Made by a program: the position numbers and the translations under genes | Notes under the pieces: model-generated | What the model saw: only the letters and a program-made list of their open reading frames with translations | What the model was told of the DNA's origin: nothing | Databases searched by the model: none | Assembly: GCA_000434675.1 (NCBI GenBank) | Contig: HF988633.1 | Coordinates: forward strand, 5,178 to 45,156 | Reading direction: 5' to 3' | Source: Faecalibacterium sp. CAG:1138 | Lineage (GTDB): Bacteria > Bacillota > Clostridia > Christensenellales > CAG-917 | DNA: 39,979 nt | Shown: positions 16,459-25,078 of the stretch, in pieces | Numbering within the stretch: the first letter of the stretch is position 1 | Layout of the letters: every line of letters starts with the position of its first letter

Positions 16459-17128
16459 CTTTCTTTTCGACGTAAGCGTCGATTTCCGTCCTCAGCCCTT
16501 CAAACACTTTGGCAAGATACTCCGTTCCTTCCTTTACCGTCGGAACGTGGTCGAATTTGTCGGTAAGATAAAACGGTTCTCCCACGATCAGCCAGTTCTT
16601 TTTGAACGGTTTGAGCTTTCTGTAATAAAGCATCGGAACGATCGGAGTGTCCGTTTTCAGGCTGAACGCCGCAACGCCGTCCTTAAGCGGAAGCATGGTT
16701 TTGTCGTCGCCCGTTTTGTTGCGGGTGCCTTCAGGGAAAATGACGATTTTTTTGTTTTCCTTAAGTTTTTTGAACACCGCCCTCGTGGCGTGCAAATCAG
16801 GTTCTCCGCGATGAACGGGAATAACCTCGATTTTGGTCAGAAACCAGTTTGCGAATTTGTTTTTAAAGGCTTCGTATTTGCTGAGCGCGCAGAAATAATC
16901 CTTGTAGAACTCAACGCAAATGACGTTCGGATCCATGGTGTCCAGATGGTTGCTACAAACGATGGCGCGTTGATTTTTGTCGAGCTTGTAAAAGTTCTCT
17001 TTATGCAAAAATTCGGTCGGCCAAACAAGCTTTATGAGCGGCCTCAAAAGAAATCGGAAGAAACGATAAAAATGGTTCTTTTGAGGAGTTTTTTTTGTTT
17101 TTTTGGTTTTTTCGTCGTTATTTTTCAT
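16451..17128 (-). CDS. plsC: 1-acyl-sn-glycerol-3-phosphate acyltransferase
   Basis: Adds the second acyl chain to lysophosphatidic acid in phospholipid synthesis, at the membrane. The acyltransferase motif I is NHLDTMD (H61, D66). Motif III is FPEGTRN (131-137) and motif IV lies around TPIVPMLYY. A basic N terminus rich in lysine precedes a hydrophobic stretch that probably sits in the bilayer interface. Length is 225 residues, typical. It lies between cmk (15 bases upstream) and ispH-rpsA (overlapping), the standard clostridial cmk-plsC-ispH order. Confidence 0.93.
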   Translation of the reverse strand: MKNNDEKTKKTKKTPQKNHFYRFFRFLLRPLIKLVWPTEFLHKENFYKLDKNQRAIVCSNHLDTMDPNVICVEFYKDYFCALSKYEAFKNKFANWFLTKIEVIPVHRGEPDLHATRAVFKKLKENKKIVIFPEGTRNKTGDDKTMLPLKDGVAAFSLKTDTPIVPMLYYRKLKPFKKNWLIVGEPFYLTDKFDHVPTVKEGTEYLAKVFEGLRTEIDAYVEKKDA

Positions 17129-17143
17129 TAAAAACGTCCTGAC

Positions 17144-17797
17144 TTATTTTTTTATTTCGGCCAAAACTTTGGCCACGGTCTGAGCAATATCGAGGTTTGT
17201 GGTGTCAACGAGAACGGCGTCGGAAACCTTAACGAGAGGCGAATTTTTGCGATGCGTGTCGTTGTAGTCGCGGTCTTCGATGTCCCTCAGCACTTCGTCG
17301 TAGGAAAGGTTCGAGCCCTTTTCCTTAAGCTCCAGATAGCGGCGTTTTGCGCGTTCTTCGGGAGCTGCGGTAACGAAAAATTTATGTTCCGCATGCGGCA
17401 AAACCACGCTTCCGATATCTCTGCCGTCAAGCACCACGTCGGATTTTTTGGCGATTTCCTGTTGCAGCTCAACCAGTTTTTTTCTGACGTTAAAAAGCTT
17501 GCTGACGTCGGATGCCGCTTTGGACACGCTGTGCTCGCGGATAAACGGGGTTACGTTTTCGCCGTTGACGATAAATTGCTGAACTTCTCCGTTCACGACG
17601 TCCATTTTAAGGTTGTCGAGCATAGGCTGTATAGCTTTTTCGTCGTCGATCGGAAAACCGTTTTTCAGCGCGTAATACGCCACGCTTCTATACATCGCTC
17701 CGGTGTCAAGATATACGATGCCAAGTTCTTTGGCGACTGCCTTCGCTATGGTGCTTTTGCCTGCTCCGGCAGGCCCGTCTATCGCAATGTTTATCAT
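17144..17797 (-). CDS. cmk: Cytidylate kinase
   Basis: Phosphorylates CMP and dCMP. The 217-residue protein has P-loop GPAGAGKST (8-16), YLDTGAMYRSVAY, the GRDIGSVVLP nucleotide site and RDIEDRDYNDTHRKNSPL near the lid. The ATG is preceded by GAGGTAC. It is the first gene of the cmk-plsC-ispH/rpsA unit. Confidence 0.95.
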   Translation of the reverse strand: MINIAIDGPAGAGKSTIAKAVAKELGIVYLDTGAMYRSVAYYALKNGFPIDDEKAIQPMLDNLKMDVVNGEVQQFIVNGENVTPFIREHSVSKAASDVSKLFNVRKKLVELQQEIAKKSDVVLDGRDIGSVVLPHAEHKFFVTAAPEERAKRRYLELKEKGSNLSYDEVLRDIEDRDYNDTHRKNSPLVKVSDAVLVDTTNLDIAQTVAKVLAEIKK

Positions 17798-17816
17798 AAA
17801 GTACCTCTATCATTTT

Positions 17817-17822
17817 ATTATA
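17817..17822 (-). promoter_or_regulatory. Likely -10 box of the cmk operon
   Basis: Perfect TATAAT on the minus strand about 20 bases before the cmk ATG. The -35 is uncertain: GATTGC at 17 bases or TTGCTT at 15 bases. Confidence 0.4.
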
Positions 17823-17886
17823 CAATTTGCCGGCAAAAAGCAATCGTTTTTTTGCAAAAAGAAAATATAATTGCTTATTCGACGTT

Positions 17887-19107
17887 TTACCCTAAAATAT
17901 GCGTTGCCAAGCAATAAGCTGTTGACAATGCAATCTGAATGTTAAAACCGCCCGTCAACGCGTCCACGTCAAGCACTTCGCCGACGAAATAAAGCCCCTT
18001 TTGGAGTTTCGATTCCATGGTTTTGGGGTTGATTTCCTTCACGTCCACGCCACCGGCGGTTACGATAGCTTCTTCGAACCCTGCCAGTTTTTTTACGGAA
18101 AAAGTCAGATTTTTCAGCAAATGAACCAAATTTTTGCGTTGTTCGCGGGTTATTTGTCCCACTTTTTGTTCGGGATTGATTTTGCTTAAACCGACGATAA
18201 CGGGCACCAAGCTTTTCGGCAACAGTCCGTCAAGGCTGTTTTTGAACTGCTTCAGGTTAAGCTCTGCAAAATCTCTTTGCAGCCGCGCGTCCAGAACATC
18301 GTCCGACAAAGCGGGTTTAAGGTCGATCACAAGTTTCAGTCCGTTTGGATTTAAGCGGTTGATTTTCGACGACAATGACAAAATTATCGGCCCGCTTACG
18401 CCTTTATGGGTAAAAAGCATCTCTCCGAAATCAGAAGCGATTTCTTTTTCCCCCGCCGTTACGGTGCAACGAACGTTTTTAAGGGATAGTCCCGAAAGTT
18501 TTTGTACCCACGGCTCGTTAAGTTCAATAGGGACAAGTGCTTGCACGGGTTTGACGATTTTATGTCCGAAGGATTTTGCGATTTCGTAGCCGTCGCCCGT
18601 AGAACCCGTTGACGGATAGCTTAATCCGCCCGTCGCGACGATCACTTTTTGGAAGCGTTCGGTTTTATCCGAAAACGAAACGACAAAATCTTCACCGTCG
18701 GTTTTCACGCCGACGACTTTTGCCGACAGCAAAATTTTGACGCCGTTTTTGCGGCAATAATCGGTGAAGGTTTTTATGACGTCGGACGACTTTTGGCTGG
18801 CCGGAAACACGCGATTTCCGCGCTCGGTAACGGTGTTTAAGCCGTTTTTTTGCAAAAAATCGACAGTATCATAACTGTCGAACGCATTTATCGCCGACAT
18901 CAGAAACTTCGGATTCGAAACGACGCTCGCCAGAAATTCTTTCCCGTCGCATTCGTTGGTAACGTTGCAACGACCTTTTCCGGTTATGTAAAGTTTCTTC
19001 CCCGTTTTTTCGTTTTTGTCCGCAAGCGTAACGTCGAAACCGCGTTCGGCAAGCGTGCCTGCCGCCATAAGTCCCGCCGGGCCTGCGCCTATAACAAGAA
19101 TTTTCAT
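17887..19107 (-). CDS. NAD(P)/FAD-dependent oxidoreductase, HI0933/BaiN family
   Basis: A flavoprotein of the HI0933 (YhiN/BaiN) family. It has a Rossmann GAGPAGLMAAGTLAERG at ~7-23 for FAD and the family signature GKKLYITGKGRCNVTN. ATGGLSYPSTGSTGDG and a C-terminal GGVDVKEINPKTMESK / GLYFVGEVLDVDALTGGFN region complete it. The physiological reaction is not settled for most members; some relatives act in bile-acid dehydroxylation, which cannot be inferred here. Length is 406 residues, typical. It lies downstream of oadA but is separated from it by a hairpin with a weak T tract. Confidence 0.85.
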   Translation of the reverse strand: MKILVIGAGPAGLMAAGTLAERGFDVTLADKNEKTGKKLYITGKGRCNVTNECDGKEFLASVVSNPKFLMSAINAFDSYDTVDFLQKNGLNTVTERGNRVFPASQKSSDVIKTFTDYCRKNGVKILLSAKVVGVKTDGEDFVVSFSDKTERFQKVIVATGGLSYPSTGSTGDGYEIAKSFGHKIVKPVQALVPIELNEPWVQKLSGLSLKNVRCTVTAGEKEIASDFGEMLFTHKGVSGPIILSLSSKINRLNPNGLKLVIDLKPALSDDVLDARLQRDFAELNLKQFKNSLDGLLPKSLVPVIVGLSKINPEQKVGQITREQRKNLVHLLKNLTFSVKKLAGFEEAIVTAGGVDVKEINPKTMESKLQKGLYFVGEVLDVDALTGGFNIQIALSTAYCLATHILG

Positions 19108-19140
19108 AATAAAGATAAAGCGGTCTTTCGGCCGCTTTAT
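19107..19140 (-). terminator. Terminator-like hairpin after oadA
   Basis: Minus strand: ATAAAGCGG (19140-19132) pairs with CCGCTTTAT (19123-19115) over an eight-base loop, followed by CTTTATT. The T tract is weak, so partial readthrough into the flavoprotein gene is possible. Confidence 0.55.
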
Positions 19141-19147
19141 ACCTTGC

Positions 19148-20608
19148 TTATTTTATTTCCGAAACGCCCACGACGACGTCGCCGACAGGCTTTGCGGCCG
19201 CCTTCGCTTCAGCTTTCTTTTCGGCCATAGCGGCTTTGGAAGGTTCTGCGATGTCGATGCCGTCGCGCCTTGCTTCGAAGAACTTGGTGGCAACCTGCGG
19301 GAACAATGCGTAGCTCAGAACGTCTTCTTCGGACTGCGCCCATTCTTTGGATTCCTCGCGGTATTTGTCGAGTTCCGGACCGATGAGGTCGGCCGGCCTT
19401 ACGGTGATCCTCGGAGTGTCGCCGAGCACTTTCTTGTAAACTTCGTGATTGTAGTCTGCCGGCAAGGTGCCGTATTCGCCGCGAAGAACGCCTTTGGTTT
19501 CCTTGGTGGTCATCTTGTAGCGTTCGCCGCAAATGACGTTGAGAACCGCCTGCGTGCCGACGATTTGGCTGGTCGGAGTTACGAGCGGCGGATAACCGAG
19601 GTCTTTTCTGACTTTCGGAACTTCCGCAAGAACTTCATAGTACTTATCGGACGCGCCCTGTTGTTTAAGCTGATTGATAAGGTTTGAAAGCATGCCGCCC
19701 GGAACCTGATAAATGAGCGCGTTGGTGTCGATGCGGAGCACCTTTTCGTTCAAAAATCCGTCGGCTTTGAGCCTGTCGGCCACTCCTCTGAAGTAAGCGG
19801 CGATTTCGGACAGCTTTTCGAGATCCAGACCGGTGTCGTATTCCGTACCCTTGAGTGTTGCTACCAACGGTTCGGTTGCAGGCTGACTGGTGCCGTTGCC
19901 GAGGCTGGAAATTGCGGTATCGACGATGTCAACGCCGCCTTCGATTGCTTTGAGAATGGTCATATCGCCGGTGCCTGCGGTGTTGTGGGTGTGAAGATGA
20001 ATCTTCATATCGTCGCCGAGGCGGGCCTTGATGGCTTTTACAAGCTCGTACGCTTCGTAAGGCAAAAGTAGGTTTGCCATATCTTTTATGCAGATGATGT
20101 CCGCGCCTTCGTTGGCAAAGGTTTCGGCAAGATTTACGAAATATTCGCGGGTGTGCACCGGGCTTACGGTGTAGCTCATTGCGCATTCGCAGATGCCGCC
20201 GTATTTTTTGGTGGAAGCGATGGCCTGTTTAAGGTTTTTGACGTCATTGAGGGCGTCGAAAATGCGGATAACGTCAATGCCGTTTTTGATGCTGAGGCGA
20301 ACGAATTCGTCCACGACGTCGTCGGCATAGTGTTTGTAACCCAAAATGTTCTGACCTCTGAACAACATTTGAAGTTTGCTGTTAGGCATGGCTTTTCTCA
20401 AAGCGCGCAGCCTTTCCCACGGGTCTTCGTTCAAAAAGCGCAGGCATGCGTCGAAGGTTGCGCCGCCCCAGCATTCAACGCTGTAGTAGCCCATTTCGTC
20501 GATGGTTTTTGCAATCGGCAGCATTTCCGACAGCTTCATACGAGTTGCCGCCTGCGATTGATGCGCGTCTCTTAATACGGTTTCTGTAACGAGAATTTTT
20601 TTAGACAT
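19148..20608 (-). CDS. oadA: Oxaloacetate decarboxylase, alpha (carboxyltransferase) subunit
   Basis: Moves the carboxyl group of oxaloacetate to biotin on the carrier protein; the beta subunit then releases CO2 and pumps Na+. The N-terminal HMGL-like TIM barrel has TVLRDAHQS (D14), the catalytic CIKDMAN lysine (K175) and the metal ligands in HLHTHNTAG (H206, H208). The PYC/OADA conserved carboxylase domain follows. At 486 residues it lacks the C-terminal biotinyl domain found in long OadA proteins; that domain is a separate gene here. The chain ends in an A/K-rich tail. It is the last gene of the oad operon. Confidence 0.93.
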   Translation of the reverse strand: MSKKILVTETVLRDAHQSQAATRMKLSEMLPIAKTIDEMGYYSVECWGGATFDACLRFLNEDPWERLRALRKAMPNSKLQMLFRGQNILGYKHYADDVVDEFVRLSIKNGIDVIRIFDALNDVKNLKQAIASTKKYGGICECAMSYTVSPVHTREYFVNLAETFANEGADIICIKDMANLLLPYEAYELVKAIKARLGDDMKIHLHTHNTAGTGDMTILKAIEGGVDIVDTAISSLGNGTSQPATEPLVATLKGTEYDTGLDLEKLSEIAAYFRGVADRLKADGFLNEKVLRIDTNALIYQVPGGMLSNLINQLKQQGASDKYYEVLAEVPKVRKDLGYPPLVTPTSQIVGTQAVLNVICGERYKMTTKETKGVLRGEYGTLPADYNHEVYKKVLGDTPRITVRPADLIGPELDKYREESKEWAQSEEDVLSYALFPQVATKFFEARRDGIDIAEPSKAAMAEKKAEAKAAAKPVGDVVVGVSEIK

Positions 20609-20618
20609 ATATTACCTC

Positions 20619-21989
20619 TTATAAGAACATTGCGATAAGCACGCCGGCCGCGACAGTGCTGCCGATAACGCCGGCCACGTTAGGGCCCATTGCGTGCATG
20701 AGCAAATAGTTTTGCGGATCTTCTTTCCTGCCGACGTCCTGCGCCACGCGAGCTGCCATAGGAACAGCCGAAACGCCCGCCGCGCCGATAAGCGGATTGA
20801 TTTTACCTTTGGTGAGCTTGCACATAAGTTTGCCGAGAAGCACGCCGCCTGCGGTGCCGAACGAAAATGCCACGACGCCCAGAACGATGATGCCGAGAGT
20901 TTTCCATTGCAGGAAGATAGGAGCGTAAGCTTTGCTGCCCACGATGAAGCCGAGCAAAATGGTTATGGTGTTTATAAGGCCGTTTGCCGCGGTGTTGACG
21001 AGGCGAGGAACCACGCCGGATTCTTTGAACAGGTTGCCGAGCATCAGCATACCGACCAGCGGCAAAGCGCTAGGCAGGAATATGCCGACGATTGCGGTAA
21101 CGATGATCGGGAACAGAACTTTTTCTTTTTTGGAAACGGGCCTCAGCTGTTCCATTCTGATTTTCCTTTCTTCCTTGGTGGTCAGAGCTTTCATGATAGG
21201 AGGCTGAATGACCGGAACCAAAGCCATATAGCTGTAAGCGGCGATTGCGATTGCAGGAAGAAGTTCAGGTGCGAGCTTGGACGTAACGTAAATTGCCGTC
21301 GGGCCGTCTGCTCCGCCGATGATGCCGATGGAGGCCGCCTCTTTAGGAGTGTAACCGAGAAGCAACGCGAATATGAAGGCCATAAAGATGCCAAGCTGCG
21401 CCGCGGCGCCCAGAAGCAGGCTCTTCGGGTTTGCGATAAGCGGACCGAAATCCGTCATAGCGCCGATGCCGAGGAAGATGAGCGGCGGGAAAATAACCCA
21501 TTCTACGCCTTTGTATATGTAGTAGAACAAACCGAAATCGGAAACCACCACGTGTTCGAACGTAACGCTTGCGCCCGCGGAAGCTTCAATGGCCGTCTTA
21601 AGCGCGGCCACGATTTCCGATTCCTTTCCGCTGACGGTTACGCCGTAAACCTGACAGAGGTTTTCAAGCGTGCCGCTTGCGACCACCGCGCCGGACGCGT
21701 CGGTAAAAGTATAGCCGTAGGTGCCGTACAAAATGTTGTAGGCGCCCGGAAGATTGATAAGGACTACGCCGAACGCAATGCCCAAAAGCAAGGTCGGTTC
21801 GTATTTTTTCACGACGGCAAGGTAAATCAGCAAGCAACCCACCGCGACCATAAACAGCAATCCCCAGATGCCGAAATGATAGTTTTCGTAATAAGCGAAA
21901 TCATTTGCGACGAAACCGGTGCTGTTCCAAAGGTCCTTAAGGGAGTCAACCAGCGATTTGCCTGCGGCCGAAGTCAAGCCGTAAAACAT
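20619..21989 (-). CDS. oadB: Oxaloacetate decarboxylase, beta subunit (Na+ pump)
   Basis: Integral membrane subunit that decarboxylates carboxybiotin and exports Na+. The hallmark GIIGGADGPTAIYVTSKL is present, with D228 in the DGPT motif implicated in Na+ translocation. GNLFKESGVVPRL and GAAGVSAVPMAARV follow. At 456 residues it is a little longer than usual (about 370-435). There is a ~60-residue polar insertion between the early helices (about 85-150, rich in T, S, A and V). It lies between the biotin carrier and oadA, ten bases before oadA. Confidence 0.94.
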   Translation of the reverse strand: MFYGLTSAAGKSLVDSLKDLWNSTGFVANDFAYYENYHFGIWGLLFMVAVGCLLIYLAVVKKYEPTLLLGIAFGVVLINLPGAYNILYGTYGYTFTDASGAVVASGTLENLCQVYGVTVSGKESEIVAALKTAIEASAGASVTFEHVVVSDFGLFYYIYKGVEWVIFPPLIFLGIGAMTDFGPLIANPKSLLLGAAAQLGIFMAFIFALLLGYTPKEAASIGIIGGADGPTAIYVTSKLAPELLPAIAIAAYSYMALVPVIQPPIMKALTTKEERKIRMEQLRPVSKKEKVLFPIIVTAIVGIFLPSALPLVGMLMLGNLFKESGVVPRLVNTAANGLINTITILLGFIVGSKAYAPIFLQWKTLGIIVLGVVAFSFGTAGGVLLGKLMCKLTKGKINPLIGAAGVSAVPMAARVAQDVGRKEDPQNYLLMHAMGPNVAGVIGSTVAAGVLIAMFL

Positions 21990-21998
21990 TGTGGCCTC

Positions 21999-22378
21999 CT
22001 ATTCGATGACAGCCAGAACGTCGCCGGTGTTGACGGTTGCGCCCTTCTGAACGAGAACGGTGATGCGACCGGAAGCGTTTGCGGCGATGTCGTTTTCCAT
22101 TTTCATGGCTTCGAGAACGATGACTGCTTCGCCTTCTTTCACGCTTTGACCGTCTTTGACTTTAATATCGTTGACGGTGCCAGGCATCGGAGAGGTAAGT
22201 TTGACGCCGCCCTGCGGAGCTTTTACGGCCGGAGCCGACGGAGCGGAAACGGCAGCCGCGGCAGGGGCCTGAAGGGCCGGGTGTGCGGAGACTTCTTTGA
22301 GTCGGCCGCGTCTGCGGACACTTCTTCGAGTTCTACAACATAATTTTGACCATTGACGTTAACATTGAATTTACGCAT
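21999..22378 (-). pseudogene. Biotin carboxyl carrier protein of the decarboxylase, interrupted by a frameshift
   Basis: The C-terminal biotinyl domain is intact from about 22187: PMPGTVNDIKV, the biotinylation motif EAMKMEND and a closing DVLAVIE. The start is an ATG at 22378 (MRKFNVNVNGQNYVVELEEVS) with a suitable GGAG-type site upstream. The two parts are in different frames. The A/P-rich linker (APAAAAVSAPSAPAVKAP) sits in the frame of the C terminus, while the N-terminal frame runs into a stop in the linker. The break maps to GACTCAAAGAAG at about 22302-22313. One more A in that run restores a single ~126-residue protein. Because the decarboxylase needs this carrier, an assembly error is at least as likely as a real inactivation. 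Confidence 0.75.
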
Positions 22379-22392
22379 AATTCTTTCTCCAA

Positions 22393-22716
22393 CTAAATTT
22401 TTCTTATACTTTTGACAGCGTATTTTTTGTCGCTGCCGGTTTTGGACGCTTCCTCGGAAAGGACCACGTTCAAGGTTGCCATGATTGCCGCCTGAAGTTC
22501 CTCGTCGTTTTCGGACGCGGAAACGGTTTCAACGGGCGCAGAAGCTTTTTCAGGCCCCAAAGCGGCTTTCTTCTGATTGAACATTTTTTCGAAAATCTTC
22601 AACACGCCGACAAGCAGGAAAAGCATCAAAAAAACGACGCCGAGCCCGATGAGGGTGGTCTGTGCGCCGAGAACAAGGTTGTCGACGATTTCGGATGCAA
22701 GAAAACTTAAAACCAT
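22393..22716 (-). CDS. oadG: OadG-family small membrane subunit (decarboxylase gamma chain)
   Basis: A small protein with one N-terminal transmembrane helix (TTLIGLGVVFLMLFLLVGVLKIFEKMF) and a charged tail. It is typical of the gamma chains that hold the alpha and beta subunits of Na+-pumping decarboxylases together. The frame allows a GTG at 22722, but the ATG at 22716 has AGAGGT four bases upstream and is preferred (107 residues). It is the first gene of the oad operon (oadG-carrier-oadB-oadA). No clear promoter was found, although the 22730-22850 region is AT-rich and contains several TATAAT-like words. Confidence 0.8.
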   Translation of the reverse strand: MVLSFLASEIVDNLVLGAQTTLIGLGVVFLMLFLLVGVLKIFEKMFNQKKAALGPEKASAPVETVSASENDEELQAAIMATLNVVLSEEASKTGSDKKYAVKSIRKI

Positions 22717-22893
22717 TTTCACCTCTCGATGCGAATTGCCGCATCATATATAAAATTATTTACCATTTGTTAAACCGATTATTATATAAACAGTCGATTG
22801 TCCCAAATTTGCCTATTTTAGATTATAGACGAAATTGTCAACATTTGCAAGCGTTTTTTCGAGTGAAAATTTCATTTTCAGACAAATTTGTCA

Positions 22894-22921
22894 TTAAAAA
22901 AACCGCAGAAAAATTCTGCGG
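22894..22921 (-). terminator. Terminator after rluB
   Basis: Minus strand: CCGCAGAA (22921-22914), three-base loop, TTCTGCGG (22910-22903), then seven T. It lies six bases from the rluB stop. Confidence 0.9.
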
Positions 22922-22927
22922 CCGATT

Positions 22928-23647
22928 TTATAAGTTTTTGAGATATTCCACTTCGAAATCGGAAAGGTATCTGGTCTTTCCGCGACCGAGGCCGCCGAGG
23001 CGCAAATCGCCGATTGCGACTCGCTTCAAAAACACCACGTTTTTGCCCACGGCTTCGAACATTCTGCGAATCTGGCGGTTCTTCCCTTCGAAAATGGTCA
23101 TTTCGTATTTGAAAATTTTGCCGCCCTGTTCGGTTTCTTTGAATTTGATTTTGGCGCGTTTGGTTTTCACACCGTCAAGCGTAACGCCCTTTCTCAAAAG
23201 CGCAAGGTCGTTTTCGGGAACTTCACCCTCCACCTTCACGACATAAGTTTTAGGGATTTCGTGGCTCGGGTGCGTGAGATAGTTCGCAAGCTCGCCGTCG
23301 TTGGTGAAAAGAAGCAAGCCTTCGCTGTCGTAGTCCAGTCGTCCCACCGAGAACACGCGAACGTCGGTTTCCAGATAGTCGTAAACGGTTTTTCTGTTTT
23401 TGTCCTCGTCCTGCGCCGTGCAAACGCAACCTTTCGGTTTGTTCATCATAAGATAAACTTTCCTCTCAGCCTGTTTCAAAACGACTCCGTCAACCGACAC
23501 CACGTCGGATTTGTCGTTGATTTCCACGCCGAGCTTGGTAACGACGGCGCCGTTCACCTTGACTTTGCCGTCCGAGATAAGTTTGTCCGCGCCCCTTCTG
23601 GACGCCACGCCGCATTCCGCGATAAATTTGTTGAGTCTGACTATCAT
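22928..23647 (-). CDS. rluB: 23S rRNA pseudouridine synthase, RluB/RsuA family
   Basis: Converts a uridine of rRNA to pseudouridine. An N-terminal S4 RNA-binding domain (about 1-60, IVRLNKFIAECGVASRRGAD) is followed by the synthase domain with catalytic aspartate D105 in VGRLDYDSEGLLLFTND. The frame is open ten codons further upstream. The ATG at 23647 has GGAGGA four to nine bases upstream and starts at the conserved S4 strand, giving 239 residues. It follows dacF closely in the gerW-dacF-rluB series, an arrangement seen in other Clostridia. Confidence 0.92.
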   Translation of the reverse strand: MIVRLNKFIAECGVASRRGADKLISDGKVKVNGAVVTKLGVEINDKSDVVSVDGVVLKQAERKVYLMMNKPKGCVCTAQDEDKNRKTVYDYLETDVRVFSVGRLDYDSEGLLLFTNDGELANYLTHPSHEIPKTYVVKVEGEVPENDLALLRKGVTLDGVKTKRAKIKFKETEQGGKIFKYEMTIFEGKNRQIRRMFEAVGKNVVFLKRVAIGDLRLGGLGRGKTRYLSDFEVEYLKNL

Positions 23648-23681
23648 TCGTCCTCCGTCTGCCGCCAAGGCAGTCAAAATG

Positions 23682-24767
23682 TTATTTTCCTTGCATTGTA
23701 GTAAAAACCGTGGAAAAAATCAAGCGATTTTCGGCATATACGTCAAGTTTTCCGACGGTTTCGCCGATCTTCACTCCCGCAGGAATAACGTCGTTGAATT
23801 TTGCGTCAAGCCTTACGGTGGCCGCTTCGCTTTCCGTCAGCGGAAATTCGGGCGAATTTTTCGGCATGCAAAGCACTCTCCCGCCTTTTTCGGTTTTCAA
23901 CCAGTAGGCGTTTTCTTCCGCAAAATAAAGCGGTTTCATTTTATATTTCGAAAAACAGTTTTCAAGCAATTTTGCGCTTTCGTTCCACATATCCGAAACG
24001 TTTAAGACCACGGAAATAAGCCGCATATTCTCTCGTTTTGCCGACGTAACCAAGCATCTTCCCGCTTTTTTGGTGTAGCCCGTCTTGACGCCGTCTGCGC
24101 CGTCTAAGAGCGACAGCATCTTGTTTTTGTTTTTCAGATAGCGCCGGCCTTCGCCGTCTGCGCCGGGGATGGTCGCCGATTTTGCCGAAACGATACTTCT
24201 GAAATCCTCGTTTTTCATGGCGTATGCGGTGATGACGGCAAGGTCGTAGGCCGAAGTGTAATGGTTGTCGTCGTGCAGGCCGTGCGGATTTACGAAGTGC
24301 GAATCCTTAAGCCCGAGTTTTGCGGCGAGGTTGTTCATCAAAACGGAAAAATTCCACACGTTCCCCGCAGTTACAACGGCAAGCGCCACGGCTGCGTCGT
24401 TTCCGGAGCGAAGCATCAGACCGCAGAGCAAATCCCTCACGGTAAGCTTTTCGCCCTCCGTAAGATAAATGCTGCTGCCCTCCGTCCCGACCGCCACTTT
24501 CGGCACGGCGACCACCCTGTCCAGATTTTCGGTATGCTCGATAACGGTTATCGCCGTAACGATTTTAGTGGTCGAAGCGTTGGGAAGCCGCAAGTGTTCG
24601 TTTCTTGCAAAAAGCACCCTCAGCGACGTTTGTTCCAAAACTATTTCCGCGCTCGAACCGCTTGCCATTGCAGGCTTTTCGGGAATTATCCAAGTAAAAC
24701 CGAAAGCAAGCGCGACTACGAGCGTTATTTCAACAAGCTTAACGCGTTTTTCAACAAATTTGCCCAT
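23682..24767 (-). CDS. dacF: D-alanyl-D-alanine carboxypeptidase (DacF/DacB type, peptidase S11)
   Basis: A penicillin-binding protein that trims the terminal D-Ala of peptidoglycan peptides outside the membrane. An N-terminal hydrophobic segment (VEITLVVALAFGFTWII) is a signal or anchor. The three active-site motifs are ASTTK (S65, K68), SGN (121-123) and KTG (228-230). A short C-terminal domain follows. The ATG lies 43 bases inside the end of gerW with GGAGG five bases upstream. The gerW-dacF link suggests a role in the spore cortex or forespore wall, which is inferred from context. Confidence 0.9.
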   Translation of the reverse strand: MGKFVEKRVKLVEITLVVALAFGFTWIIPEKPAMASGSSAEIVLEQTSLRVLFARNEHLRLPNASTTKIVTAITVIEHTENLDRVVAVPKVAVGTEGSSIYLTEGEKLTVRDLLCGLMLRSGNDAAVALAVVTAGNVWNFSVLMNNLAAKLGLKDSHFVNPHGLHDDNHYTSAYDLAVITAYAMKNEDFRSIVSAKSATIPGADGEGRRYLKNKNKMLSLLDGADGVKTGYTKKAGRCLVTSAKRENMRLISVVLNVSDMWNESAKLLENCFSKYKMKPLYFAEENAYWLKTEKGGRVLCMPKNSPEFPLTESEAATVRLDAKFNDVIPAGVKIGETVGKLDVYAENRLIFSTVFTTMQGK

Positions 24768-25078
24768 TTGTCCTCCGTGACGCTGTCGTCGATTTTCAAA
24801 AACGAGGTTCGGCAGGCGTTTACGCTGACGAAGCCTATCGGCGTTATCGTTGCGCCCGCGCCTATGCCGCCCGCGTAAGGAAGCGATCCTTGCTCCGTTT
24901 CGTAATTAAAACCGTATTCGCCGCCACCCGAAACGTAGCCGAAGCTGACCTTTGAAATGGGTATAACGACGTTTCCGTCCGAAAGCCTGACGGGCGTGCC
25001 CACGATGTTATCCGCGTCAATACCCGACTTTACGGTGTCGAACGTATTTTTGATGATTTCCGAGATGTTGTTTGACAT
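24725..25078 (-). CDS. gerW: Sporulation protein GerW (YtfJ)
   Basis: A 117-residue protein of the YtfJ/GerW family. In Bacillus subtilis it is made in the forespore and is needed for a normal germination response. The conserved pattern is visible: VGTPVRLSDGNVVIPISKVS, GYVSGGGEYG, GIGAGATITPIGFVSV. The frame is open 18 codons further upstream. The ATG at 25078 has GGAGGG upstream and fits the family N terminus. It overlaps the end of the DUF2953 gene by 49 bases and the dacF start by 43, so the three are coupled. Confidence 0.88.
   Translation of the reverse strand: MSNNISEIIKNTFDTVKSGIDADNIVGTPVRLSDGNVVIPISKVSFGYVSGGGEYGFNYETEQGSLPYAGGIGAGATITPIGFVSVNACRTSFLKIDDSVTEDKWANLLKNALSLLK

Noticed and set aside
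20694..22343. 549-codon open frame antisense to oadB and the biotin carrier
   Set aside because: Charged, low-complexity product (many H, R, D, N) typical of antisense translation; the minus-strand genes are clear.
22740..22860. TTGACA followed by TATAAT upstream of oadG as a promoter
   Set aside because: The two boxes are only eight bases apart; other TATAAT-like words lack a well-spaced -35, so no single promoter can be supported.
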